33,119 nt of DNA from the NCBI GenBank assembly GCA_013153685.1, contig JAADDX010000055.1, positions 1 through 33,119 of the forward strand, written 5' to 3'. The notes under the pieces were generated by a model, which saw nothing but the letters and a program-made list of their open reading frames with translations, searched no databases and was not told where the DNA came from. The DNA comes from Campylobacterota bacterium. Lineage in GTDB: Bacteria > Campylobacterota > Campylobacteria > Campylobacterales > JAADDX01. Made by a program: the position numbers and the translations under genes. This document shows, in pieces, positions 25,116 through 31,974 of the stretch (its first letter is position 1; each line of letters starts with the position of its first letter).

Positions 25116-26471
25116 TTATACGACTCCCTGTTTTATCATAGCAGTTGCTACCCTTTTAAATCCTCTGATGTTTGCTCCTATTACCAGGTTGTCCGCATAT
25201 CCGTATTCTTTGGCTGTGAGTGCAATATCGACATAAATTTTTTTCATTTCTTCTTTTAGTTTTTCGTCTAAAATTTCTTTGCTCAGACTCTCAAATGAAG
25301 CATTTTGGCTCATTTCATATACACTTGTCACCACACCACCGGCATTTACCGCTTTGCTTGGAGCAAATTTGATCTTGTTTGATAAGAAATAGTTGATTGC
25401 ATCTGTTGTCGATGGCATATTAGAACACTCTATCACATATTTGGTGCCGTTTTTTACGATATTTTTGGCATCGTTTAGATTTATTTCGTTCTCTGTAGCA
25501 CTTGGCATCACGATATCTGTCGGCACATCCCAGATATTATTACGTGTTTTGTAGAACTTTTCGCGTGGGATGAATTTGGCTTTTGGTCTATCTTTGGTAT
25601 ATTCTGCTAGACTTTTGTGATTTTTCATTTTTAGCTTGTCTAGGATTTGTAGATTAATACCTTCTTTATCGTATATATAACCGGTCGAATCACTGCATGT
25701 GACTGGGATAGCTTGGAATTCGTATAACTTTTTGATTACGTGAAAAGCTACATTTCCAGCCCCACTTACCGCTACTGTTTTGTCTTTTAGTGTGTCGTTG
25801 TGCGAATTTAACATCTTTTCGGCAAAATATACAGCCCCATATCCTGTAGCTTCTACTCTACAAAAGCTTCCTCCAAATTCGATAGGTTTTCCACTTAGTG
25901 CACCATCAAATCGATTAGTTAGTTTTTTATACATACCAAAAAGATAACCGATAGCTTTCTCTCCTACTCCTATATCACCTGCTGGTATGTCTGTGTGAGC
26001 ACCTATATGTCTAAATAACTCACTCATGAAGCTTTGGCAAAATCTCATAATTTCCATGTCGCTTTTACCATGTGGATCAAAGTCACTACCACCCTTTCCT
26101 CCACCTATGTTAAGCGAAGTTAGTGCATTTTTAAATGTTTGTTCAAAACCGAGGAATTTAAACGTATCTATGCTTACGTCTTTGTGAAATCTAATCCCAC
26201 CTTTGTATGGACCAATTGCACTATTGAATTCTACTCTATACCCTCTATTAACTCTTACTATGCCATTATCATCTACCCATGGTACCCTAAAGGTCAATAC
26301 TCTCTCTGGCTCGATAATTCTCTCTAGTAAAGACACATCCTTTAGATGTGGATTAGCCTCTAGATATGGTATAATAGATGTTAATACATCCGTAACAGAT
26401 TCTAAAAATTTCTCGTTATATGGCTCTATTTGTTTGATATGTTCTAAGATACTATTTACATATTCTTTCAT
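25116..26471 (-). CDS. gdhA: NADP-type glutamate dehydrogenase
   Basis: GdhA makes glutamate from 2-oxoglutarate and ammonium. At 451 residues it has the hexameric, bacterial NADP-type length. Visible motifs are GPYKGGIRFH, the catalytic-lysine region GGGKGGSDFDPHGKSD, PAGDIGVG, the nucleotide-binding AVSGAGNVAFHV, and the C-terminal NLVIGANIRGFKRVA. With amtB and hcp it forms the ammonium-related set of the window. The ATG lies 5 bases after the stop of the lipoprotein gene, with AAGGAG overlapping that gene's end, so it is probably co-transcribed with the run starting at the yjfB-like gene. There is no terminator room between it and moaA. Confidence 0.97.
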   Translation of the reverse strand: MKEYVNSILEHIKQIEPYNEKFLESVTDVLTSIIPYLEANPHLKDVSLLERIIEPERVLTFRVPWVDDNGIVRVNRGYRVEFNSAIGPYKGGIRFHKDVSIDTFKFLGFEQTFKNALTSLNIGGGKGGSDFDPHGKSDMEIMRFCQSFMSELFRHIGAHTDIPAGDIGVGEKAIGYLFGMYKKLTNRFDGALSGKPIEFGGSFCRVEATGYGAVYFAEKMLNSHNDTLKDKTVAVSGAGNVAFHVIKKLYEFQAIPVTCSDSTGYIYDKEGINLQILDKLKMKNHKSLAEYTKDRPKAKFIPREKFYKTRNNIWDVPTDIVMPSATENEINLNDAKNIVKNGTKYVIECSNMPSTTDAINYFLSNKIKFAPSKAVNAGGVVTSVYEMSQNASFESLSKEILDEKLKEEMKKIYVDIALTAKEYGYADNLVIGANIRGFKRVATAMIKQGVV

Positions 26472-26476
26472 GTTTA

Positions 26477-26941
26477 TTAATTCTCCTTCTCAAAATTAAG
26501 TACCACATCCCCTCTATCGCATGCATATTTCAATTGTAACGTATGTTTATCGGTGTGTTTGAAGTATACTTTGTAATATTTCATCCATTTATTATAAAAT
26601 GGATAATCTTTGATATCGCTGGTAGTAAGTGGTGTAGCTTTAATGAAGGGCTGATTATTGAGTGTTAAGTGATATGCTTTATTGAATATACCTTGTCCGT
26701 TGTTTTGGTAATTGTTGTATACACCTACAATAAACACTTCATATTTATCATTATGTGAAATTGGGTTTAAATATGTAGCATTAATAAGAGCTACTGTTTC
26801 TAAAGAGTTGACAATATCGCTTCTTCGAGTAAATTTACTTAATTCGATATATTTTGTATCTTGTTGAAAAATATTATCCACATTTACATGCCCGCATCCA
26901 CCCATCAATAGTATTAGTAATATAGCTAGCAAATATCTCAT
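26477..26941 (-). CDS. hypothetical lipoprotein
   Basis: This is a 154-residue protein with the start at 26941 (MRYLLAILLILLMGGCG), preceded by AAAAGGG; the longer ORF start at 26980 lies inside the upstream gene and adds no signal sequence. LLMGGC is a clear lipobox, so it is a lipoprotein. The mature part has no family I recognise (IFQQDTKYIELSKFTRRSD, NATYLNPISHNDKYEVFIVG), although the fold appears rich in strands. It follows a PilO-like gene and precedes gdhA. By position a PilP-like role is conceivable, but no PilP motif is visible. Confidence 0.75.
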   Translation of the reverse strand: MRYLLAILLILLMGGCGHVNVDNIFQQDTKYIELSKFTRRSDIVNSLETVALINATYLNPISHNDKYEVFIVGVYNNYQNNGQGIFNKAYHLTLNNQPFIKATPLTTSDIKDYPFYNKWMKYYKVYFKHTDKHTLQLKYACDRGDVVLNFEKEN

Positions 26942-26954
26942 TTGAACCCTTTTA

Positions 26955-27479
26955 TTATTTGAAATAGTAGTATTTCGCAACGTTAAAATCTATGATAAAT
27001 TGTCCTTTTTTTACTACGATTTTATTGATGCTTACACCCTCAATTCTATCTTCTAACGCATATAAAAACTCTACGAAATTCACAAAATTTCCATGCAATA
27101 CAAAAACAATATTGCGACCGGTATATTCGAGTTTTTGTAACTTTAGATAATAGCGGTAAGCCATCAGTGACATTTTGTCTATAAATAGTTTTACTTCCGT
27201 TGTTTTAATACTCTTTTCTAATTCTTTGTTTTGTTTGAGTATCGCGTTTAATTTATTTCTTTTTTTGTTATTCTGATTAAGCAACATCATGTTGCGTAGT
27301 TTTAAATCATTGATGCTATTTTCAAGTCTCATCTTTTGTTCGAGCTTTTGTTGATATACTTCGATTTCGGGAGACAATAGCATAAAGCCAACAAATGCAA
27401 ATACGATAAACGACAATACAAAATACCCAATTACATCTTTTAATGGTTTATTATCAAAGAATTCGTCTATTTTATTCAA
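26955..27479 (-). CDS. PilO/GspM-like membrane protein
   Basis: This 174-residue protein has a cytoplasmic N-terminus of about 15 residues, one transmembrane segment (VIGYFVLSFIVFAFVGFMLL), a coiled coil at about 38-95 (KLEQKMRLENSINDLKLRN) and a C-terminal alpha/beta domain. In that domain, RNIVFVLHGNFVNFVEFLYALEDRIEGVSI resembles the ferredoxin-like domain of PilO. These proteins form the inner-membrane alignment complex of type IV pili with PilM and PilN. A PilM/PilN-like protein is encoded about 4 kb away on the other strand. It overlaps the glycosylase-like gene by 4 bases. The assignment rests on architecture and a weak pattern. Confidence 0.5.
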   Translation of the reverse strand: MNKIDEFFDNKPLKDVIGYFVLSFIVFAFVGFMLLSPEIEVYQQKLEQKMRLENSINDLKLRNMMLLNQNNKKRNKLNAILKQNKELEKSIKTTEVKLFIDKMSLMAYRYYLKLQKLEYTGRNIVFVLHGNFVNFVEFLYALEDRIEGVSINKIVVKKGQFIIDFNVAKYYYFK

Positions 27480-28060
27480 ATTACTTCCTTAAAAAAATAT
27501 TCTAACGCCCTTTTAATATTCGGACGATTAAAGCTGATAGGGCTGGGATGATAGCTAATACCTATTTGAGTATGTAATCCGTCAATATCAAAATCATATA
27601 AAATGTTTCTCGTGAAACATTTTATATCTTTTGCGTTTGGGATAGGTAAGTAGCTAAAGGCTCTTACGGCTGAATTACCAAGTAACAGTATTAATCTTGG
27701 TCTAACTATTTTAATTTCCTCCAATAACAGTTTGGCACCCACTTTGAGTTCTTTTGCAGAGGGTGTCCTATTTGTGGTATCACGATAAGTTCGAAAAGGA
27801 AAAGCGTTTGTAATTAAGAAATCCCTATCTCTATCGTATCTGCTTATGGAAATTAAATAATTTAGATTTTCTCCAGCTTTCCCTACAAACGGTTGTTGTT
27901 GCAATACTTCATTCTTTCCAGGAGCTTCACCTACGATCATGATAGGGTTATCTGTGGTTTTGTGTAATGTCTTGTCGTATACGTTAGTATAATCTACATT
28001 TGCAAAGTTAATATATTCTTTTCTACTTAGATAAAAATCGTTAAGCTTTGATATCCACAT
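27476..28060 (-). CDS. uracil-DNA glycosylase superfamily protein lacking Fe-S cysteines
   Basis: This 194-residue protein resembles family 4-type uracil-DNA glycosylases: motif 1 is MIVGEAPGKNE (41-51) followed by QQQPFVGKAGENLNYLI, the middle strand is IVRPRLILLLGNSAVRAF, and motif 2 is ISYHPSP near the C-terminus. Family 4 enzymes carry a [4Fe-4S] cluster with four Cys ligands, two near the N-terminus. Here only one cysteine exists in the protein (IKCF), so the cluster cannot form. It may act on another base or another substrate. The start overlaps the yjfB-like gene by 20 bases. Its stop overlaps the PilO-like gene by 4. Confidence 0.8.
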   Translation of the reverse strand: MWISKLNDFYLSRKEYINFANVDYTNVYDKTLHKTTDNPIMIVGEAPGKNEVLQQQPFVGKAGENLNYLISISRYDRDRDFLITNAFPFRTYRDTTNRTPSAKELKVGAKLLLEEIKIVRPRLILLLGNSAVRAFSYLPIPNAKDIKCFTRNILYDFDIDGLHTQIGISYHPSPISFNRPNIKRALEYFFKEVI

Positions 28061-28235
28061 TCACACCATTCCCAGTTGCTTGAGCAACATTTTGATTTGT
28101 GGCATCTATTTGTGCTTGTGCTTTTTGTGTCTCAGGCGTCATTCCAATTGCCGATAATACTTGCTGTGCTTGCACATCTTTTGACTTATTAAACGCATAT
28201 ATCCCAGCACTTGTTGCTACATCATTTACATCCAT
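28041..28235 (-). CDS. YjfB-like putative motility protein
   Basis: This is a small 64-residue protein, MDVNDVATSAGIYAFNKSKDVQ followed by an Ala/Gln-rich helix (QKAQAQIDATNQNVAQ). Start, length and composition fit the YjfB 'putative motility protein' family. Its function is not known. AAAGGAGG immediately upstream is the strongest ribosome binding site in this region, and a sigma28-type promoter lies upstream, which supports a motility role. It heads a run of five minus-strand genes that ends with gdhA. Confidence 0.7.
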   Translation of the reverse strand: MDVNDVATSAGIYAFNKSKDVQAQQVLSAIGMTPETQKAQAQIDATNQNVAQATGNGVNVDIKA

Positions 28236-28264
28236 TTTATCCTCCTTTGGATAATCTTACAAGT

Positions 28265-28291
28265 ATATCGGTAATTATACCATAAATTTTA
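28265..28291 (-). promoter_or_regulatory. overlapping sigma28-type and housekeeping promoters of the yjfB-like gene
   Basis: On the minus strand TAAAATTT, 11 bases, ACCGATAT matches the FliA consensus TAAAGTTT-N11-GCCGATAA at seven and six of eight positions with exact spacing. The spacer holds TGGTATAAT (28282-28274), an extended -10 for the housekeeping sigma. Either or both may be used; the leader would be about 25-35 bases. Confidence 0.6.
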
Positions 28292-28296
28292 GAAAA

Positions 28297-28533
28297 TTAA
28301 AATTCATCTTGAATACACTCTCCATCACCATCGCAAGATAATGTAGGCCCAAGATATCTATAAGGATATCCGTTTGTGCAGTCTTTGTAAATATTTCCTT
28401 GTTGATATATCTCTCCTGGAATGATGTTATATGTTTTGCTTAAGTGATGAGTAGTGTTTGGTGGTGTGACATAATACGTATCCCCACATCCTATCAACAA
28501 CAAAGAGAATAATATTAGTGTATAAATCCGCAT
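28297..28533 (-). CDS. small hypothetical lipoprotein
   Basis: This 78-residue protein has a signal sequence and lipobox (LILFSLLLIGCG). The mature part is short and rich in Tyr, Pro and Cys (CTNGYPYRYLG, LSCDGDGECIQ), with three Cys besides the lipid-bearing one. No family is recognised. AAGG lies upstream of the ATG. It follows the 59-residue lipoprotein gene with a hairpin between them, and is the last gene of the FlgP-like paralogue 1 group. Confidence 0.7.
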   Translation of the reverse strand: MRIYTLILFSLLLIGCGDTYYVTPPNTTHHLSKTYNIIPGEIYQQGNIYKDCTNGYPYRYLGPTLSCDGDGECIQDEF

Positions 28534-28547
28534 TTACAACCTTGATG

Positions 28548-28572
28548 ACTAATTCCAGAAATTGGAATTAGT
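28548..28572. repeat. perfect 10-base-pair hairpin between two small lipoprotein genes
   Basis: ACTAATTCCA and TGGAATTAGT pair perfectly around the loop GAAAT. The hairpin overlaps the stop codon of the 59-residue gene and lies just upstream of the ribosome binding site of the 78-residue gene. There is no U-tract, so it may set relative expression by processing or partial termination. Confidence 0.55.
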
Positions 28573-28747
28573 AATTATCAACGTAAGAAATATCGTCGCT
28601 ATTTTGAGGTTTTAGTGTTGTGCTATTACAAGCTGGTTGAGAGGCGGTGAGACTACTACTTCCATTACAGCTACCATTATAATTATACAAATCAGCACAA
28701 CCTACTACAAACAATCCTAAAATAGCTATCATTATTAATTTTTTCAT
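28568..28747 (-). CDS. 59-residue lipoprotein missed by the ORF track
   Basis: Reading the minus strand gives an intact 59-codon frame: MKKLIMIAILGLFVVGC, then a Ser/Asn-rich mature part ending DDISYVDNY. VVGC is a convincing lipobox and GGAGAGG lies just upstream of the ATG. It starts 9 bases after the stop of FlgP-like paralogue 1 and fills what would otherwise be a 223-base gap. The lipoprotein type resembles the 102-residue protein placed at the same relative position after paralogue 2. The function is unknown. Confidence 0.75.
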   Translation of the reverse strand: MKKLIMIAILGLFVVGCADLYNYNGSCNGSSSLTASQPACNSTTLKPQNSDDISYVDNY

Positions 28748-28756
28748 TTCCTCTCC

Positions 28757-29224
28757 TTATTTGCATTGATATAAGCTTGGAGCTGTGAGGTATTTGCTCC
28801 ATCTACATGCATCTAAATTTACTCTTAATACCACAGTATATAATCCATCTTTATAATTTTCATCATCAATAGTAGCACCTTTGATGATACCAAATACTTC
28901 TGTTTTAACACTTGTGCTTTGTGTGATAAGATCTTTTACTTTGTCTCTTGCACTTAGTTTGATTCCATACATTTTTTCTGCTAGACTTCTATAGGCATCC
29001 ACAACTGCAGCTCTTCTTGCAAGTGCTTTTGCTTGAGCATGTGATATTGCATTAAGAGGAGCTACCCCTTGTCCAATACCAGTAACTCTAATAACAGGCG
29101 ATTTTTTGATCACGGGTGAATTGGCAATAATACCTACTACCGAAGAGGTTTGAATGGCCGGTGCTGAAATAGTAGCCGCAACAACGCTACTCGCAACTAA
29201 TATCGGTAAGATAACTTTTGTCAT
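28757..29224 (-). CDS. FlgP/LPP20-family protein, paralogue 1
   Basis: This 155-residue exported protein has a signal peptide with no lipobox cysteine (MTKVILPILVASSVVAATISA). The conserved domain reads VTGIGQGVAPLNAISHAQAKALARRAAVVDAYRSL and continues EKMYGIKLSARDKVKDL. This pattern (GxGVxPxNTxSxAQAxALAxRAAxxDAYRxLxEKxYG) is that of Campylobacter FlgP and Helicobacter LPP20. FlgP builds the basal disk around the flagellar motor under the outer membrane. The C-terminal half ends with two Cys (DACRWSKYL...YQC) that could form a disulphide. By eye it is about three-quarters identical to paralogue 2 over the last 128 residues. Confidence 0.8.
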   Translation of the reverse strand: MTKVILPILVASSVVAATISAPAIQTSSVVGIIANSPVIKKSPVIRVTGIGQGVAPLNAISHAQAKALARRAAVVDAYRSLAEKMYGIKLSARDKVKDLITQSTSVKTEVFGIIKGATIDDENYKDGLYTVVLRVNLDACRWSKYLTAPSLYQCK

Positions 29225-29255
29225 ACCATATCCTTTTTTGATTGATTTGGATATG

Positions 29256-29281
29256 ATATCGACAAAAAATCAATTTCTTTG
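29256..29281 (-). promoter_or_regulatory. weak sigma28-like promoter of FlgP-like paralogue 1
   Basis: The minus strand has GTCGATAT, a good FliA -10, about 32 bases upstream of the ATG. The upstream half is poor: CAAAG is present but one base out of register with TAAAG. No GG-N10-GC sigma54 element is seen here, in contrast to paralogue 2. Confidence 0.3.
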
Positions 29282-29288
29282 ATATAAT
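29275..29288 (+). promoter_or_regulatory. orphan + strand promoter-like sequence (possible antisense RNA)
   Basis: TTCTTTGATATAAT has the same T-rich lead and TGATATAAT extended -10 as the amtB, metF and HDOD promoters, but points to the + strand, where the next several kilobases carry only minus-strand genes. A transcript from it would be antisense to the 102-residue lipoprotein gene and then to FlgP-like paralogue 2. Confidence 0.3.
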
Positions 29289-29319
29289 CTACTCGCTTTT
29301 TACAAAATAGCAATTAAGA

Positions 29320-29628
29320 CTAAAAATTATCGATATAAGGAGACACAACTGGTGCCGCATCTTGATTACAACAATTTCCATAATAGCTATTACAATTAGC
29401 ACATGCGTTTGTTGTATTTGGGACTTTTACTACAATGTTGATTTTTTTAGGTACTTTTAATTTTATGTTTGCCGTTTTTTTGTTTTGTTTTGTTTGTGTG
29501 GTTGGTTTTTTGATAATTTTTGGATTGTTTACTGTAACTTTTTGGATGGGTTGTGGTAATACGAAATATTGGTTTTGTGTACACCCTACAAAAAAGGCAG
29601 CAATCCCAATTAATGCTAATTTTTTCAT
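29320..29628 (-). CDS. hypothetical lipoprotein with Lys-rich middle and Cys-rich tail
   Basis: This 102-residue protein has a signal peptide and lipobox (MKKLALIGIAAFFVGC). It then has a basic, Lys/Thr-rich stretch (NPKIIKKPTTQTKQNKKTAN, KVPKKINIVVKV) and a tail with five Cys (ACANCNSYYGNCCNQD). No family is recognised. It starts 9 bases after FlgP-like paralogue 2 and is likely co-expressed from the sigma54-type promoter. The Cys-rich tail in an exported protein suggests disulphides or metal binding. Confidence 0.7.
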   Translation of the reverse strand: MKKLALIGIAAFFVGCTQNQYFVLPQPIQKVTVNNPKIIKKPTTQTKQNKKTANIKLKVPKKINIVVKVPNTTNACANCNSYYGNCCNQDAAPVVSPYIDNF

Positions 29629-29637
29629 GCTATATCC

Positions 29638-30150
29638 TTATCTACATCTATATAAGCTCGGAGCTGTGAGGTATTTACTCCATCTACATGCATCTAATTT
29701 TACTTTCAACACAACCGTATACAATCCATCTTTCCATGTTTCATCATCAATAGTAGCACCTTTGATGATACCAAATACTTCTGTTCTTACTTCTGTTCTT
29801 TGTGTGATTAAATCTCTGATTCTATCTTTTGCACTTAATCTAATCCCATACATTTTTTCTGCTAAACTTCTATAAGCATCCGCAATAGCAGCTCTTCTTG
29901 CTAGGGCTCTTGCTTGTGCTGGAGATACGGTATTTACCGGAGGTACACCTTCACCAACACCAGTTACATTGATGATTGGAGATTTTTTAAGGATTGGAGA
30001 ATTTGGGATAATACCTACTACACTTCTTTGTGTTACAGGCTGTGGATTGTTTTGTTTTAACACTACGTTGATATTTGTAGGCGTGTTTTGTGTCTGTGCC
30101 GCAAATAAACCGACACTCCCGATTAATAAAGTCGCAATGCTCTTTCTCAT
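29638..30150 (-). CDS. FlgP/LPP20-family protein, paralogue 2
   Basis: This is a 170-residue protein with the start at 30150 (MRKSIATLLIGSVGLFAAQT), preceded by AAGGAA; the ORF-track start at 30240 adds 30 residues without a signal or binding site. It is exported through a signal peptide with no lipobox Cys. The domain VTGVGEGVPPVNTVSPAQARALARRAAIADAYRSLAEK is a close match to the FlgP/LPP20 pattern. Between the signal and the shared domain it has about 25 extra residues (TPTNINVVLKQNNPQPVTQ) not in paralogue 1. The two probably arose by tandem duplication and may form hetero-oligomeric rings. Confidence 0.82.
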   Translation of the reverse strand: MRKSIATLLIGSVGLFAAQTQNTPTNINVVLKQNNPQPVTQRSVVGIIPNSPILKKSPIINVTGVGEGVPPVNTVSPAQARALARRAAIADAYRSLAEKMYGIRLSAKDRIRDLITQRTEVRTEVFGIIKGATIDDETWKDGLYTVVLKVKLDACRWSKYLTAPSLYRCR

Positions 30151-30178
30151 GACGAATTCCTTTTTTTCACAAAGAGCA

Positions 30179-30194
30179 GCAATTATTGTTCCAA
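30179..30194 (-). promoter_or_regulatory. sigma54-type promoter of FlgP-like paralogue 2
   Basis: The minus strand reads TTGGAACAATAATTGC, with GG and GC separated by exactly 10 bases, as in the -24/-12 consensus TTGGCACG-N4-TTGC. It predicts a start about 17 bases before the ATG, just ahead of the ribosome binding site. Sigma54 controls many middle flagellar genes in Campylobacterota. Confidence 0.6.
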
Positions 30195-30274
30195 AAAGTA
30201 TGACTAGATGTATATGTGAGTAGTGTGAGGAAATTGACAAAAGTAAGATAATGTGGAAATATTACATGTAATGT

Positions 30275-30298
30275 GCAAAAGAGGCTTATTCAGCCTCT
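30275..30298 (-). terminator. intrinsic terminator of ilvD
   Basis: AGAGGCT and AGCCTCT form a seven-base-pair stem with a five-base loop, followed by TTTT on the minus strand. The ilvD stop codon lies within the stem-loop, a compact arrangement like that of amtB. Confidence 0.7.
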
Positions 30299-31974
30299 AA
30301 AACTGCTCCATTACTTGCATTTGTAACAAGTGCTCTATATTGTCTTAACCATTTTCCTGGGACATCTTTTACTTTTGGTTTAAATTCTGCTTTTCTTTTA
30401 GCTATTTCTTCATCAGATAATCTAACTTCGATTTTGAATTCATCAGTATTGATATAGATTTCATCTCCATCTTTTAGTAATCCTATCATTCCACCCTCAG
30501 CCGCTTCTGGTGATACGTGACCGATACTAAGTCCTCTTGTAGCCCCAGAGAATCTACCATCAGTGATAAGTGCTACATCACTACCAAGTCCCATACCCAT
30601 AATCAAACTTGTAGGTGCAAGCATCTCTTGCATCCCAGGACCACCTTTTGGTCCTTCGTATCTGATAACTACTACATCACCTTTTTTTACTTTTCCACCT
30701 ACAATTCCATCTATTGCTTCTTGTTGGCTATCAAAGCATACCGCTTTACCTGTAAATTCTCTACTTCCTACAATTCCAGCAGTTTTAATTACACACCCCT
30801 CTTTGGCAAGATTTCCAAAAAGAATCGCAAGCCCTCCTACTTTTGAGTATGGATTTTCTATTGGGTGGATTACGCTTGTATCTAATACTTGTGCATCAGC
30901 TATTCTCTCTTGAAGTGTTCCACCTTCAATTACCGGATTATCAAGATAAAGGATTGTATCGCTTCTTTTGCTAACTTCTTTTAATACCGCACTCATTCCA
31001 CCTGCTCTGTGGATATCTTCCATATGAACCGTTTGTAAGCTTGGTGAGATTTTAGCTATGTGGCTTACATGTTTTGCTATTTCATTGATTTTTGCTATAT
31101 CAAAATCCACCCCAGCTTCTTTTGCGATAGCAAGTGTATGAAGCACGGTATTACTACTTCCACCCATTGCCATATCTACTACAAATGCATTGTGGATTGC
31201 TTTTTCGTTTATGATGTTTCTTATTCTATACTCTTCTGTTAGTTTTTCATCTTTTGCTATTTCACATACTCTTCTTGCTGCTTTTCTTAACAATTCTTCT
31301 CTCTCTGGTGTAAGGGCAAGGATAGTTCCATTTCCTTTTAATGCAATTCCCATCGCTTCAATAAGAGTATTCATAGAGTTGGCAGTAAACATACCACTAC
31401 AACTACCACCACTTGGACATGCTACACATTCAAGCTGGGTTAGCTTTTCTTCGCTCATCTCCCCTTTTTCAAATTTACCAACACCCTCAAATACGGTTGC
31501 TAAATCTACCGGAGTCCCATCACTTAAATGTCCTGCTTTCATCGGACCACCTGTTACAAATACCGTCGGCACATTTACTCTTAAAGCACCCATTACCATC
31601 CCAGGGGTTATTTTATCGCAGTTTGGAATAGCTATCATAGCATCAAGTTTGTGTGCGTTCATCACCGTCTCAATACTATTTGCAATAATCTCTCTACTTG
31701 GCAAACTATAAAGCATTCCATCATGCCCCATAGCAATCCCATCATCTACACCGATTGTATTAAATTCAAACGGCACACATCCATTTTTTCTAATCTCATC
31801 TTTAATAATTTCTGAATATTTATTTAAAAAGAAATGTCCAGGAATAATCTCAATAAAACTATTTGCTACACCAATAAAAGGCTTATCAAAGTCCTCATCT
31901 TTAAGTCCTGTTGCTCTAAATAAACTTCTATGTGGGGCTCTATTAAACCCTTTTTTTACTTCATCACTTCTCAT
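30286..31974 (-). CDS. ilvD: dihydroxy-acid dehydratase
   Basis: IlvD dehydrates dihydroxy acids to 2-keto acids in valine, isoleucine and pantothenate synthesis, using an Fe-S cluster. The 562-residue protein has normal length and shows [59 protein letters not shown] and the C-terminal [23 protein letters not shown], all family signatures. AAAGGAG lies upstream of the ATG inside the end of the Rpn-like fragment. It has its own terminator. Confidence 0.98.
   Translation of the reverse strand: MRSDEVKKGFNRAPHRSLFRATGLKDEDFDKPFIGVANSFIEIIPGHFFLNKYSEIIKDEIRKNGCVPFEFNTIGVDDGIAMGHDGMLYSLPSREIIANSIETVMNAHKLDAMIAIPNCDKITPGMVMGALRVNVPTVFVTGGPMKAGHLSDGTPVDLATVFEGVGKFEKGEMSEEKLTQLECVACPSGGSCSGMFTANSMNTLIEAMGIALKGNGTILALTPEREELLRKAARRVCEIAKDEKLTEEYRIRNIINEKAIHNAFVVDMAMGGSSNTVLHTLAIAKEAGVDFDIAKINEIAKHVSHIAKISPSLQTVHMEDIHRAGGMSAVLKEVSKRSDTILYLDNPVIEGGTLQERIADAQVLDTSVIHPIENPYSKVGGLAILFGNLAKEGCVIKTAGIVGSREFTGKAVCFDSQQEAIDGIVGGKVKKGDVVVIRYEGPKGGPGMQEMLAPTSLIMGMGLGSDVALITDGRFSGATRGLSIGHVSPEAAEGGMIGLLKDGDEIYINTDEFKIEVRLSDEEIAKRKAEFKPKVKDVPGKWLRQYRALVTNASNGAVLEAE

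Noticed and set aside
29435-29875. 146-residue + strand ORF across the lipoprotein and FlgP-like genes
   Set aside because: It is the complement of two well-supported minus-strand genes. It has no ribosome binding site and its hydrophobic composition is typical of a shadow frame.
30151-30240. Upstream extension of FlgP-like paralogue 2 in the ORF track
   Set aside because: The 30 additional residues have no ribosome binding site, hide the signal peptide and overlap the sigma54-type promoter.
30261-30272. ATTACATGTAAT palindrome upstream of FlgP-like paralogue 2
   Set aside because: It is a perfect 12-base palindrome, but such sites are expected by chance in DNA this AT-rich and no regulator consensus is matched.
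30563-30913. + strand ORFs opposite ilvD (also 31190-31711 and 31413-31631)
   Set aside because: ilvD is unmistakable on the minus strand over the whole stretch; these frames are shadows.
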